From Candidatus Magasanikbacteria bacterium RIFCSPHIGHO2_02_FULL_50_9b (lineage in GTDB: Bacteria > Patescibacteriota > Patescibacteriia > Magasanikbacterales > 2-02-FULL-50-9b), in the NCBI GenBank assembly GCA_001782975.1, contig MFQD01000001.1:1-22243 (forward strand): a stretch of 22,243 nt of DNA. Reading direction: 5' to 3'. Shown piece by piece: positions 1 to 5,658 of this stretch. The notes beneath the pieces are model-generated. The model was not told where the DNA came from, searched no databases, and saw only the letters and a program-made list of their open reading frames with translations. The first letter of the stretch is position 1; each line of letters begins with the position of its first letter. The position numbers and the translations under genes were made by a program.

Positions 1-222
1 GACTGGTTTTTTTGCCGGCGCTTTCTTCACTGCTACTGCGGCGACTGCTTTTTTCACTGGTTTCTTAACAACCGGCTTTTTGACAGCTGGCTTTGGCGCT
101 AGGGCGACCTGCGTTACCTTTGCAGTTGCAGAAGGTTGGCCGCTCTGAGTTGCTGCCGAGGTAGTGCTCGGCCACGCGAGGAGAACTGTTGCTAAAACAA
201 TTGTTTTAAGCCCGTGGTTCAT
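1..222 (-). CDS. Secreted Lys/Pro/Ala-rich protein, N-terminal part (runs off window)
   Basis: This frame is open from an ATG at 222 to the window edge, giving 74 residues. It is too short for automatic calling but has clear features. The first ~24 residues form a Sec-type signal peptide: MNHGLKTIVLATVLLAW, then a Ser/Thr/Ala stretch suited to cleavage. After it comes a very basic low-complexity segment of alternating KKPV, KKAV and KKAP units, resembling histone-H1-like or wall-binding linkers. The following domain lies outside the window. The neighbouring CAP-domain protein at 1103-2005 carries a similar basic linker, so a second secreted protein of that architecture is possible, but this is inference. 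A good promoter ends about 11 nt before the ATG and no Shine-Dalgarno is visible, so the mRNA should be almost leaderless. Confidence 0.75.
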   Translation of the reverse strand, partial: MNHGLKTIVLATVLLAWPSTTSAATQSGQPSATAKVTQVALAPKPAVKKPVVKKPVKKAVAAVAVKKAPAKKPV

Positions 223-233
223 ATGTAAGAAGT

Positions 234-262
234 AGCATAGCATAGGGAGCGTCAGTAGTCAA
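234..262 (-). promoter_or_regulatory. Sigma70-type promoter for the 222-start gene
   Basis: On the minus strand, TTGACT (257-262) is separated by 17 bp from TATGCT (234-239). Transcription should start near 227, leaving about 5 nt before the ATG at 222. Confidence 0.65.
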
Positions 263-277
263 GGTTTGTGGTCGTTT

Positions 278-297
278 TTTAGCTTAATTAAGCTAAA
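278..297. repeat. 20-bp perfect AT-rich palindrome
   Basis: The core TTAGCTTAATTAAGCTAA is its own reverse complement, and the symmetry extends one base on each side. It lies between the stop of the prepilin peptidase (305) and the -35 box of the next minus-strand gene (257-262). It has no loop or T-run, so a dimeric-protein operator is more likely than a terminator. Confidence 0.6.
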
Positions 298-304
298 TTT
301 GACC

Positions 305-1024
305 CTATTGACTCCACCCAAACCAGAGCAAAACAACCCACATCGCCGGAAGCAAAAACGCGCCCATAGGCAACGGGTCGCCTAATTGCCGTTTTTTAAG
401 CGCTAAAAGCAGGAGTGCAACGACGGCACCAAACACATGGGCAATGAGTAAAGTTATCCCCAGCCGCATCGGATGCGTGACAGCAGCGCCAACGATGAAG
501 CCGAGCGCCACATCGCCGTCACCAACCCAGCGGCCATTTGAAATGGCGTACAGGAAAAAATAAAAGATGGTGCCGAGCAGAGCGCTGAGCGCCAAAATCG
601 CCACGTTTTCCGGTGACCATGCCGCCAGAATTGCGATGAATGCAACCACGACGGAGAATGCGCGCGGCACAACCATCCAACGCAGGTCAATGTAAAAAAT
701 GAGCATGGTTGCGAATGACAAAATGCACCACCACAAGAGGTCGCGCGATGCATCGAATTGTACAGCGCCAAATCCAAACAACGCAGCACCGATTAATTCC
801 ATTGCCCAGTCGGTTAACAAAATTCCGGCACCACAGGTGCGACAACGACCGCCCAGTCCGAGATAGGCAAAAATTGGAATGAGCTCCCACCATGAGAGAG
901 TGCGGCGACACGCATCGCAGGCAGAGCGCGGCTTGAATTCTTTGCGATCCATGAGCGCGCGGCCAAGCCACGCAAGAAATGAGCCAACAACAGCGCCCAA
1001 AATGGTGAGGTATACAATCGTCAC
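305..1024 (-). CDS. pilD: Prepilin peptidase (type IV leader peptidase), PilD/GspO-like
   Basis: This integral membrane aspartyl protease cleaves, and in many species N-methylates, type IV prepilins at the inner membrane. The 239-aa protein has the family order. An N-terminal helix with GSFL (14-17) is followed by a cytoplasmic zinc-type loop with CDAC (36-39) and CRTC (61-64), then several hydrophobic helices. The catalytic Asp113 is in YIDLRWMVVP and Asp171 in GDGDV. Both cysteine pairs are intact, so this is the form that retains the N-terminal (methyltransferase-type) domain. The start is GTG at 1024; the next in-frame ATG is at codon 25 and would remove GSFL. No pilin genes lie in the window. 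It has its own strong promoter upstream and is followed by a palindrome. Confidence 0.93.
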   Translation of the reverse strand: MTIVYLTILGAVVGSFLAWLGRALMDRKEFKPRSACDACRRTLSWWELIPIFAYLGLGGRCRTCGAGILLTDWAMELIGAALFGFGAVQFDASRDLLWWCILSFATMLIFYIDLRWMVVPRAFSVVVAFIAILAAWSPENVAILALSALLGTIFYFFLYAISNGRWVGDGDVALGFIVGAAVTHPMRLGITLLIAHVFGAVVALLLLALKKRQLGDPLPMGAFLLPAMWVVLLWFGWSQ

Positions 1025-1064
1025 AAGGTAAAGATCACGGTGATGCGAAAAATTAATTGTGCAA

Positions 1065-1094
1065 AGTATACTGCCGTCACCACGCGACTGTCAA
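1065..1094 (-). promoter_or_regulatory. Near-consensus promoter for prepilin peptidase
   Basis: Minus-strand TTGACA (1089-1094), an 18-bp spacer and TATACT (1065-1070) lie in the gap between the CAP gene and the peptidase gene. The predicted leader is about 34 nt. Confidence 0.75.
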
Positions 1095-1102
1095 AACATT
1101 TG

Positions 1103-2005
1103 CTAGGTGTTGACGCATCCGTTGTAGGCATCAACCTGTTTGTTATATTCGTTATGCTGCTGCGAAATGGTGAGATATAATTTTTGCATCGAATCAACGA
1201 GTGCGTTGTACTGCTGCACTTTTTTATTATATGCCGCGATCTGCTCGCTTGATTGAGGATTGCTTGTTGCATCAAGATCAGTGCTTATTTTTTTCGCCTC
1301 CGCGTCTTGTGTGGCCAGTTGAGCATTTCCGCTGTCGATCTGTTGCTTCAGCGTTGGTTGCGGTGTGGGACAAGCAGCTGCGGGCTTGCCAAAGAGCTGG
1401 ACGCCAAGCCACACGTCATCGCCCAACATTTTGCCGCGCCCGACCGCCACCCCAATTTCGGTGAACACGGGGTTTAAAATATTGGTACGATGTCCGGGGC
1501 TGTTCATCCATGCGTCGACGAGCTCTGCTTCTGTTTTGAATGGTCCATACGCGATATTTTCGGCGAACTGTACAAAATCATAGCCTGCTTTTTCAGCAAC
1601 CTGCGACGGCTTCACGCCCTGTGGCGAATCGTGCTCAAAATATTGTTGTTGAAACATGTCAGCAAGACGCGCAGCCGCAGCTGCATTGAGCTGTCCCTGT
1701 TGTTGCAACATACCGGTGACGCCATTCACTTCGCGTGCTCGATTTGTGTGTGCAATGACGCCTGCCATGGTGAGTTGTTGAATCGGCGGCTGAATGAATT
1801 TCTGTTTTTGTGGTTGCCGTGGAGCGGCCTTCTTTTTCAGCAACGGCTTTTTAATAATTTTTTTTGCCGGAACTAGTTTTTTATTTTTTGTTTGTGCTGC
1901 TGCAACAGATACCGCTGCATTGTTGTCAGTGCGTGCCGAAAAATACTGGCAGTTGAGGCCAGTCGCGTGGCACCAGAGCGTTGCGGCAAAAAGTGAATGT
2001 AGCAT
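1103..2005 (-). CDS. Secreted CAP-domain (SCP/YkwD-like) protein with basic linker and C-terminal coiled coil
   Basis: The 300-aa protein has an N-terminal hydrophobic stretch (1-19) that may be an atypical signal peptide lacking a basic n-region. A Lys/Pro-rich linker (~40-70, with KKIIKKPLLKKKAAP) follows. A CAP domain (~83-208) comes next, with the family signatures FEHDSP (His125), AENIA (Glu149) and AWMNSPGHRTNIL (His172). These match the cavity His/Glu residues of YkwD-type CAP proteins. The tail (~217-296) is rich in Gln, Asn and Ala and predicted to be coiled coil. Bacterial CAP proteins are extracellular or wall-associated and their activity is mostly unknown, so no reaction is assigned. 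The ATG at 2005 is the first start in the frame. No Shine-Dalgarno is visible and the promoter is weak (possible -10 TATATT near 2025). Confidence 0.9.
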   Translation of the reverse strand: MLHSLFAATLWCHATGLNCQYFSARTDNNAAVSVAAAQTKNKKLVPAKKIIKKPLLKKKAAPRQPQKQKFIQPPIQQLTMAGVIAHTNRAREVNGVTGMLQQQGQLNAAAAARLADMFQQQYFEHDSPQGVKPSQVAEKAGYDFVQFAENIAYGPFKTEAELVDAWMNSPGHRTNILNPVFTEIGVAVGRGKMLGDDVWLGVQLFGKPAAACPTPQPTLKQQIDSGNAQLATQDAEAKKISTDLDATSNPQSSEQIAAYNKKVQQYNALVDSMQKLYLTISQQHNEYNKQVDAYNGCVNT

Positions 2006-2053
2006 ATGGGAGTGGCTTCAATCAGAATATACGCGTATCGCGCTCGATCGGTT

Positions 2054-2566
2054 TCAAAAAATTCCCGCCGCGTCGAGTGCTGCCATTGTTTCCGCGATAT
2101 GGGGAACGCCTTTTGCTGCAACAATTTGTTCAAGGGTGAATGTGTCTTTGCGGAGCAGTGCTGCCTCAACAGTACGTGTGTGCTGCTCGCCAATCAATTT
2201 CACTTTTTCATCACCGGTCGCTGTACCAATTTTTGCTGCCAATTGATTAATTGCCGAATCGAGATCCTCAATTTTAGCGCGATTATTTTTTACGATCGAA
2301 AGTTTGATCCAAATTTCAGCACGTGTCTTATCATCCAGCGGCTGATCTGATTGAATAACGCGCTGTAGCACTTCACGAACATCGGTTGATTCTGTTTTTT
2401 GTTCCGACTGCACGTCGGTCGATTTTTCTTGTTCGGCATTTTTCGATTGATACCCTGCCATTGCCTTTGCAAGACGGCCCATGAGTGCGCCCTGCTCCAC
2501 GTCTTTTCTCGAGAGATTGATATTTTCAGTTTTTGCGCCGCTGTCGGCGAGAGGAATTTCGTTCAT
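2054..2566 (-). CDS. Uncharacterised 170-aa soluble protein
   Basis: I do not recognise a family. The protein has no signal peptide or membrane segment. Residues 1-65 are polar and probably disordered (Glu, Lys, Ser, Gln-rich), and 65-168 looks helical with regularly spaced Leu/Ile/Ala. Helix-rich content and a weakly Ala/Leu-repetitive end (LEQIVAAKGVPHIAETMAALDAAGIF region) suggest a small helical adaptor-like domain, but no function can be assigned. It starts with ATG at 2566 under an extended -10 promoter, with an expected leader of only about 5 nt and no Shine-Dalgarno. It lies 48 bp upstream of the CAP gene on the same strand, so co-transcription is possible. The 2655 membrane protein is divergent from it. 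Confidence 0.75.
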   Translation of the reverse strand: MNEIPLADSGAKTENINLSRKDVEQGALMGRLAKAMAGYQSKNAEQEKSTDVQSEQKTESTDVREVLQRVIQSDQPLDDKTRAEIWIKLSIVKNNRAKIEDLDSAINQLAAKIGTATGDEKVKLIGEQHTRTVEAALLRKDTFTLEQIVAAKGVPHIAETMAALDAAGIF

Positions 2567-2577
2567 ACTTTTTTTTC

Positions 2578-2608
2578 ATTATACCACTGTCTTATAAAAG
2601 CATCTCAA
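2578..2608 (-). promoter_or_regulatory. Extended -10 promoter for the 2566-start gene
   Basis: Minus-strand TGG-TATAAT (perfect -10 at 2578-2583 with a TGn extension) lies 19 bp from a TTGAGA box (2603-2608). The -10 ends 11 nt before the ATG, predicting a near-leaderless mRNA. Confidence 0.65.
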
Positions 2609-2639
2609 TACGAACGAACGCAATTAGCAATGATTGGGG

Positions 2640-2645
2640 TATACT
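2640..2645 (+). promoter_or_regulatory. -10 element for the 2655-start gene
   Basis: TATACT ends 9 nt before the ATG at 2655, so transcription should start at or within 3 nt of the start codon. No good -35 box is visible. Confidence 0.45.
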
Positions 2646-2654
2646 GTAATTCAT

Positions 2655-3242
2655 ATGCACGTAACCCCACATCAGTACGCACAACTTTTGAAACACGGAA
2701 TCTTATTCGTGTTGACGCAATTGGTCAGATTTTTGACGTACAATGCAGTCACCGTTCTCGCGGTGCTTTGGATCGCGGTTTTGCTCACCTGTATTCTGAT
2801 CGTGGCGCAGGTGTATGGCTTTGGGTCGGAGATCGGTTCCATGGCGCAGACGCTCTGGGCCGCATACCTCGCTGATCCGACTTCAGTGAGCGTTGTAAAA
2901 TTTCTGAAACCATATGTAGAATCGTACGGATGGTTCAGTGTGATTGTGTTTATTGTTGGTTTGCTATTTCACAAAATATTCAGAAACAAAAAATTCCTCA
3001 CGCTCAAACAGTCGCTGCTCGTGGCGAGCGTCCCAACGCTGATTGCGTTTATTTTTATCGCCGTACATATTGATGACTTGTTGCAGTTGCAAAATTCTGC
3101 CGCAACCATGGCACAGTTGTTAGTGTTGATCGTCGGGATCATCACCGTGACGGCGCTGTGTGGGTTGATTTTGTTTACGCGATTGAGCGATTCAGTGATC
3201 AAACAGATTGAGAAAACGGAGTTTCGAGTTGAAAATGGTTAA
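2655..3242 (+). CDS. Four-helix integral membrane protein of unknown function
   Basis: The 195-aa protein has about four hydrophobic helices at ~30-52, ~78-100 (segment around YGWFSVIVFIVGLLF), ~112-135 and ~150-172, with basic loops (HKIFRNKK) that suggest an N-in topology. I recognise no family and see no catalytic motif. The frame can be extended to a TTG at 2634, but that would place the start upstream of the TATACT -10 box at 2640. The ATG at 2655 is therefore preferred. It is the only plus-strand protein gene in the first 20 kb. Its TAA stop abuts the stop of the convergent racemase gene, and the two stops share an 8-bp TTAATTAA palindrome. No terminator hairpin lies between them. Confidence 0.8.
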   Translation: MHVTPHQYAQLLKHGILFVLTQLVRFLTYNAVTVLAVLWIAVLLTCILIVAQVYGFGSEIGSMAQTLWAAYLADPTSVSVVKFLKPYVESYGWFSVIVFIVGLLFHKIFRNKKFLTLKQSLLVASVPTLIAFIFIAVHIDDLLQLQNSAATMAQLLVLIVGIITVTALCGLILFTRLSDSVIKQIEKTEFRVENG

Positions 3243-3935
3243 TTAATTCAAAATCTTATCCACCGTTGCATCCGCAAGAATTTTCATAGTATCAAAAATT
3301 TTGAGCTTTTCATGCTGTGGAATAAGTAGCTGCAAATCAGTGCATGCCAAAATTACACAATCAACATTTTTATTTTCAAATTCATTGATGATTGCAATAA
3401 ATTCTTCGCGATCCCTATTTTTTTGTTGACCGGTGACCAAATTCAAAATAAATTTACCCATCTTTGCTTGTTGAAATTCATCAGGGGTTGCATATGCAAT
3501 TTTATTTTCCGCGCATGCAGTTTCATACAATTTATTTTTTATGGTTGCTGATGTTGAAACAATGCCGACCGCGTGTATGTGCTCTCGCTTCAAAAATGCA
3601 ATTGTTTCTTCAATAATACTGAGAACTGGAATGTGTACCGCTCTCCGAATCTCCTCAATAAACACATGCAAAGAATTACAGGGCATGACCAAAAAATCAG
3701 CGCCTGCTTTTTCAAGCCGCTCTGCTTCTGCAACTAAAAATGGTATATATCGCTCCATGCCTGCGCTATTCAAAATTAAATCCTCCTCAATTTTATATGG
3801 CAGCGGAACACTTGAAATAATGACGGGTGGGCGACTGGTTTTGTCTTTTTTTGCGCATGAAAAAATAACGTCAAGATAAAATTCCGCCGTTGTCTCTGAA
3901 CCAAGACCGCCAATTATACCAACTGTTTTCATCAT
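3243..3935 (-). CDS. Aspartate/glutamate racemase family protein
   Basis: Members of this family are PLP-independent racemases (Asp, Glu, hydantoin) that use two cysteines as acid/base pair. The 230-aa protein has GGLGSETT (9-16, usually GGMGPEAT), MPCNSLH (84-90) carrying Cys86, and ILACTDLQLL (195-204) carrying Cys198. Both catalytic cysteines are present, so it should be active. The sequence is closer to aspartate racemase (RacD/YgeA) than to glutamate racemase MurI, judged by the GG-G-E-T opening, but substrate cannot be settled here. D-Glu supply for peptidoglycan is one possible role. Two ATGs occur in tandem (3935 and 3932). A weak TTGCCA-17-TAGTCT promoter (3939-3967) would give a leaderless mRNA. 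Base use is more A/T-rich than its neighbours, which may hint at a different history. Confidence 0.88.
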   Translation of the reverse strand: MMKTVGIIGGLGSETTAEFYLDVIFSCAKKDKTSRPPVIISSVPLPYKIEEDLILNSAGMERYIPFLVAEAERLEKAGADFLVMPCNSLHVFIEEIRRAVHIPVLSIIEETIAFLKREHIHAVGIVSTSATIKNKLYETACAENKIAYATPDEFQQAKMGKFILNLVTGQQKNRDREEFIAIINEFENKNVDCVILACTDLQLLIPQHEKLKIFDTMKILADATVDKILN

Positions 3936-3972
3936 ACTAGACTAACGCACTTCAGCAAGAATGGCAAGGTAC

Positions 3973-3995
3973 AAAAAACAGGGATCTCACCCTGA
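3973..3995 (-). terminator. Intrinsic terminator after tRNA-Trp
   Basis: Minus-strand CAGGG, a 6-nt loop and CCCTG are followed by TTTTTT. A T-run also follows the stem on the plus strand (3996-4000), so it may work in both directions. It lies 37 bp past the tRNA-Trp 3' end. Confidence 0.75.
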
Positions 3996-4031
3996 TTTTT
4001 GATGCTCCTGACTTTGTACACTAGCCCTGTC

Positions 4032-4105
4032 TGGCACGGGCGGTAGGAATCGAACCTACGCCAAAGGTTTTGGAGACCTTTGTTCTACCATTAAACTACG
4101 CCCGC
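4032..4105 (-). tRNA. trnW: tRNA-Trp (anticodon CCA)
   Basis: The cloverleaf folds fully: acceptor GCGGGCG/CGCCCGT, D-arm GTTT/GAAC, anticodon arm AAGGT-CTCCAAA-ACCTT with anticodon CCA, and T-arm GTAGG-TTCGATT-CCTAC. Discriminator G73 is followed by an encoded CCA (4032-4034). It is the last gene of the unit that starts with tRNA-Thr(UGU). Confidence 0.96.
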
Positions 4106-4109
4106 ATTT

Positions 4110-4130
4110 TGTTGAGAATCCTTCTCAACA
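4110..4130. repeat. 9-bp perfect hairpin between membrane gene and tRNA-Trp
   Basis: TGTTGAGAA and TTCTCAACA pair around a 3-nt loop. The hairpin starts directly after the TAA of the 4131-4922 gene and ends 4 nt before the tRNA 5' end. On the transcribed (minus) strand no T-run follows, so it is more likely an mRNA 3' stabiliser or processing signal separating mRNA from tRNA than a terminator. Confidence 0.6.
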
Positions 4131-4922
4131 TTACTTTTTTATATCAGCCGGCGAGGGAGTGACGCCGCTGCGTAAACCGAGAATACTGTACACGACAAAC
4201 GCGATAACTTCAACTAGCGGAGCCGATCCAAAGCCAGTCACCACGCTTAAGCCCCACAAAAAGAGTGGTGCGCTAATCGCGACCATATGCACGGCGAGCG
4301 CATCACGCACTGGCAATTGTTGACGATAGACGAGTCGATACACGACCGAAGCAAACAAACTCCACACTACGATGAGCAGTGTTGAAAAAATAAGACTGCT
4401 CACGAACAAATATCCGAACACAAAAAGTGTGACAATTGTGACTGCGGTTGACTCATGATCGCGCAGCAAGTTGCGCACTTCGTCAAATTGAATGACAAAA
4501 TCATCGCCCTCGACCCATGCCATGCGCTCTGTAGCAGCTGAGCCATCGACGCCCGCAACCTCAAGCGCCTCAGCACTGATGAACACCGTTGTTGTTGTCG
4601 GCCGCGCGGGAACGGTTCGTGTTGTGTCAATCGTAACGACAAAATTTCCGTCTGCTAACGTGAGCGGTTGATCAAGGCCGGTGATTTTCAAATCAGCACC
4701 CCGTTTTTCTGCAACAACACCCGCGGGTAGGTGCTGCAATTTCGCGCTGGTTGCACGAATCACTTCCGTGATGCTTGCCGTCATCACCAGCGCCATCAAA
4801 AACGCAACGAAAATGTGCAGCAAAAAATAATACGCGATTCGCAACGGCTTCGTGCGCTCAATGGCAAGCGCAGCTGGCTGCGTTGCATACAAAAAAAATT
4901 CTATCAGGAACCGAACGCGCAT
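4131..4922 (-). CDS. DUF1189-like multi-pass membrane protein
   Basis: The 263-aa protein has one N-terminal helix (~28-50). A ~100-residue non-cytoplasmic segment follows, with LPAGVVAEKRG, then FVVTIDTTRT, then a pattern of short beta-like stretches. Three or four C-terminal helices (~160-185, ~190-200, ~212-230, ~238-252) complete it. This layout, including the "LP.." start and "IDTT" motif in the external part, matches DUF1189 proteins, whose function is unknown. The assignment is from pattern only and could be wrong. The ATG at 4922 lies 9 nt after the rpmG stop, so it is translated from the rpmG transcript. In many bacteria rpmG is followed by tRNA-Trp and secE-nusG; here this gene sits between rpmG and tRNA-Trp, and secE and nusG are absent from the window. 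Confidence 0.7.
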   Translation of the reverse strand: MRVRFLIEFFLYATQPAALAIERTKPLRIAYYFLLHIFVAFLMALVMTASITEVIRATSAKLQHLPAGVVAEKRGADLKITGLDQPLTLADGNFVVTIDTTRTVPARPTTTTVFISAEALEVAGVDGSAATERMAWVEGDDFVIQFDEVRNLLRDHESTAVTIVTLFVFGYLFVSSLIFSTLLIVVWSLFASVVYRLVYRQQLPVRDALAVHMVAISAPLFLWGLSVVTGFGSAPLVEVIAFVVYSILGLRSGVTPSPADIKK

Positions 4923-4931
4923 ACTGAAACC

Positions 4932-5087
4932 CTATTTGGTTTCCTTGTGTGGCGTGTGTTTGCCGCACGCGTTACAGAGCTTCTTAAGCTCAAGGCGGTT
5001 TTTCAATTTCTTTTTGTTGCGCGATGTGTAATGCGTAATGCGCTTACAGACGGTGCATTCGAGTTTTGCGAGATTGTCTTGTGACAT
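4932..5087 (-). CDS. rpmG: 50S ribosomal protein L33
   Basis: This 51-aa frame is too short for a standard ORF cut-off. It reads MSQDNLAKLECTVCKRITHY at the start, then SRNKKKLKNRLELKKLC, then NACGKHTPHKETK. These are the L33 hallmarks: a basic body, the NKK...NRLELKK core and two zinc-ribbon pairs, CTVC (11-14) and CNAC (38-41). L33 sits at the E-site edge of the large subunit. The Cys4 form binds zinc. The ATG at 5087 is 5 nt after the stop of the upstream nuclease-like gene, and the DUF1189-like gene follows after 9 nt. A TAATCT box (5095-5100) just upstream could give a leaderless transcript, but it overlaps the upstream stop and may be chance. Confidence 0.95.
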   Translation of the reverse strand: MSQDNLAKLECTVCKRITHYTSRNKKKLKNRLELKKLCNACGKHTPHKETK

Positions 5088-5092
5088 ATGTG

Positions 5093-5488
5093 TTAGATTA
5101 TTTCTGTGTAATTTTTTGCGAAACGAATTTTTGTGTGTTGATTATTTTTTGGCTCTCGTACACGAAGACTTACAACACTTTTATTTGCATCACGTACGGA
5201 TATAAAATATACTTTTTCACTCTGCGGGTTATAAACAGCGTAGAAATCTATTTGGTCTGGCGTATAAGCCAATACTGACCAATTATTGCTACTCTTACAA
5301 TTTATACGTAGTGTACCATTTTTTGGTGTCGAATATTTAACTTGTACGCGCTTAAATATTCCATTGCGTTCGATGGCTAAATCATAACGGCAATTTTCGC
5401 CAAATGGAAATAGTACACGCCACCCCATACGCATCAGTTGCGTTGCGACAGCAAGCTCGCCTAACGCACCCTTCTCCTTTTTATGCAT
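5093..5488 (-). CDS. PD-(D/E)XK nuclease-like protein (PDDEXK_5 / I-Ssp6803I-like fold)
   Basis: The 131-aa protein has the compact restriction-like fold. GxxGE holds Glu11 in KGALGELAV, a PFGENCRYDLAIE segment has Asp36, and the RVQVKY core has Gln49-x-Lys51. This is the E...D...QxK arrangement of the group-I-intron endonuclease I-Ssp6803I family. IDFYAVYNPQSEKVYFISV follows, also typical. Free-standing members are common in bacteria and mostly uncharacterised. No group I intron, methyltransferase or partner subunit is nearby, so a restriction system is not supported. The gene lies between tRNA-Thr(UGU) and rpmG. The start ATG at 5488 has one of the few clear Shine-Dalgarno sites of the window, AAGGAG 4 nt upstream, as expected for a gene read from the tRNA transcript. 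Confidence 0.82.
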   Translation of the reverse strand: MHKKEKGALGELAVATQLMRMGWRVLFPFGENCRYDLAIERNGIFKRVQVKYSTPKNGTLRINCKSSNNWSVLAYTPDQIDFYAVYNPQSEKVYFISVRDANKSVVSLRVREPKNNQHTKIRFAKNYTEII

Positions 5489-5492
5489 ATTT

Positions 5493-5498
5493 CTCCTT
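5493..5498 (-). promoter_or_regulatory. Strong ribosome binding site (AAGGAG)
   Basis: AAGGAG lies 4 nt before the ATG at 5488 and 4 nt after the tRNA-Thr 3' end. It stands out because most starts in this window lack such a motif. Confidence 0.75.
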
Positions 5499-5502
5499 CA
5501 AT

Positions 5503-5574
5503 AGCCGGCGGTGGGATTCGAACCCACGCTCTTCTGTTTACAAAACAGGTGCATTACCGCTATGCTACACCGGC
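5503..5574 (-). tRNA. trnT: tRNA-Thr (anticodon UGU)
   Basis: Acceptor GCCGGTG/CGCCGGC, D-arm GCAT/ATGC, anticodon arm CCTGT-TTTGTAA-ACAGA with anticodon TGT, and T-arm GTGGG-TTCGAAT-CCCAC are all present. Discriminator T73 is followed by AT, so CCA is not encoded. It is the first gene of the unit ending at tRNA-Trp. Confidence 0.96.
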
Positions 5575-5586
5575 AAACGCGAGCGA

Positions 5587-5616
5587 ATAATAACATATTT
5601 CGGCGTATTGCGTCAA
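5587..5616 (-). promoter_or_regulatory. Promoter of the tRNA-Thr/rpmG/tRNA-Trp unit
   Basis: Minus-strand TTGACG (5611-5616), an 18-bp spacer and TATTAT (5587-5592) with an upstream TGT extension. Transcription should start ~6 nt before the tRNA 5' end. Confidence 0.75.
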
Positions 5617-5658
5617 TATGTATGTGACCTTATGCAGCGGATGCCTGAACGTATGCAC

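Noticed and set aside
5093..5488. Restriction-modification system
   Set aside because: The nuclease fold is present but no methyltransferase or specificity gene lies nearby, and the neighbours are tRNA and ribosomal genes.
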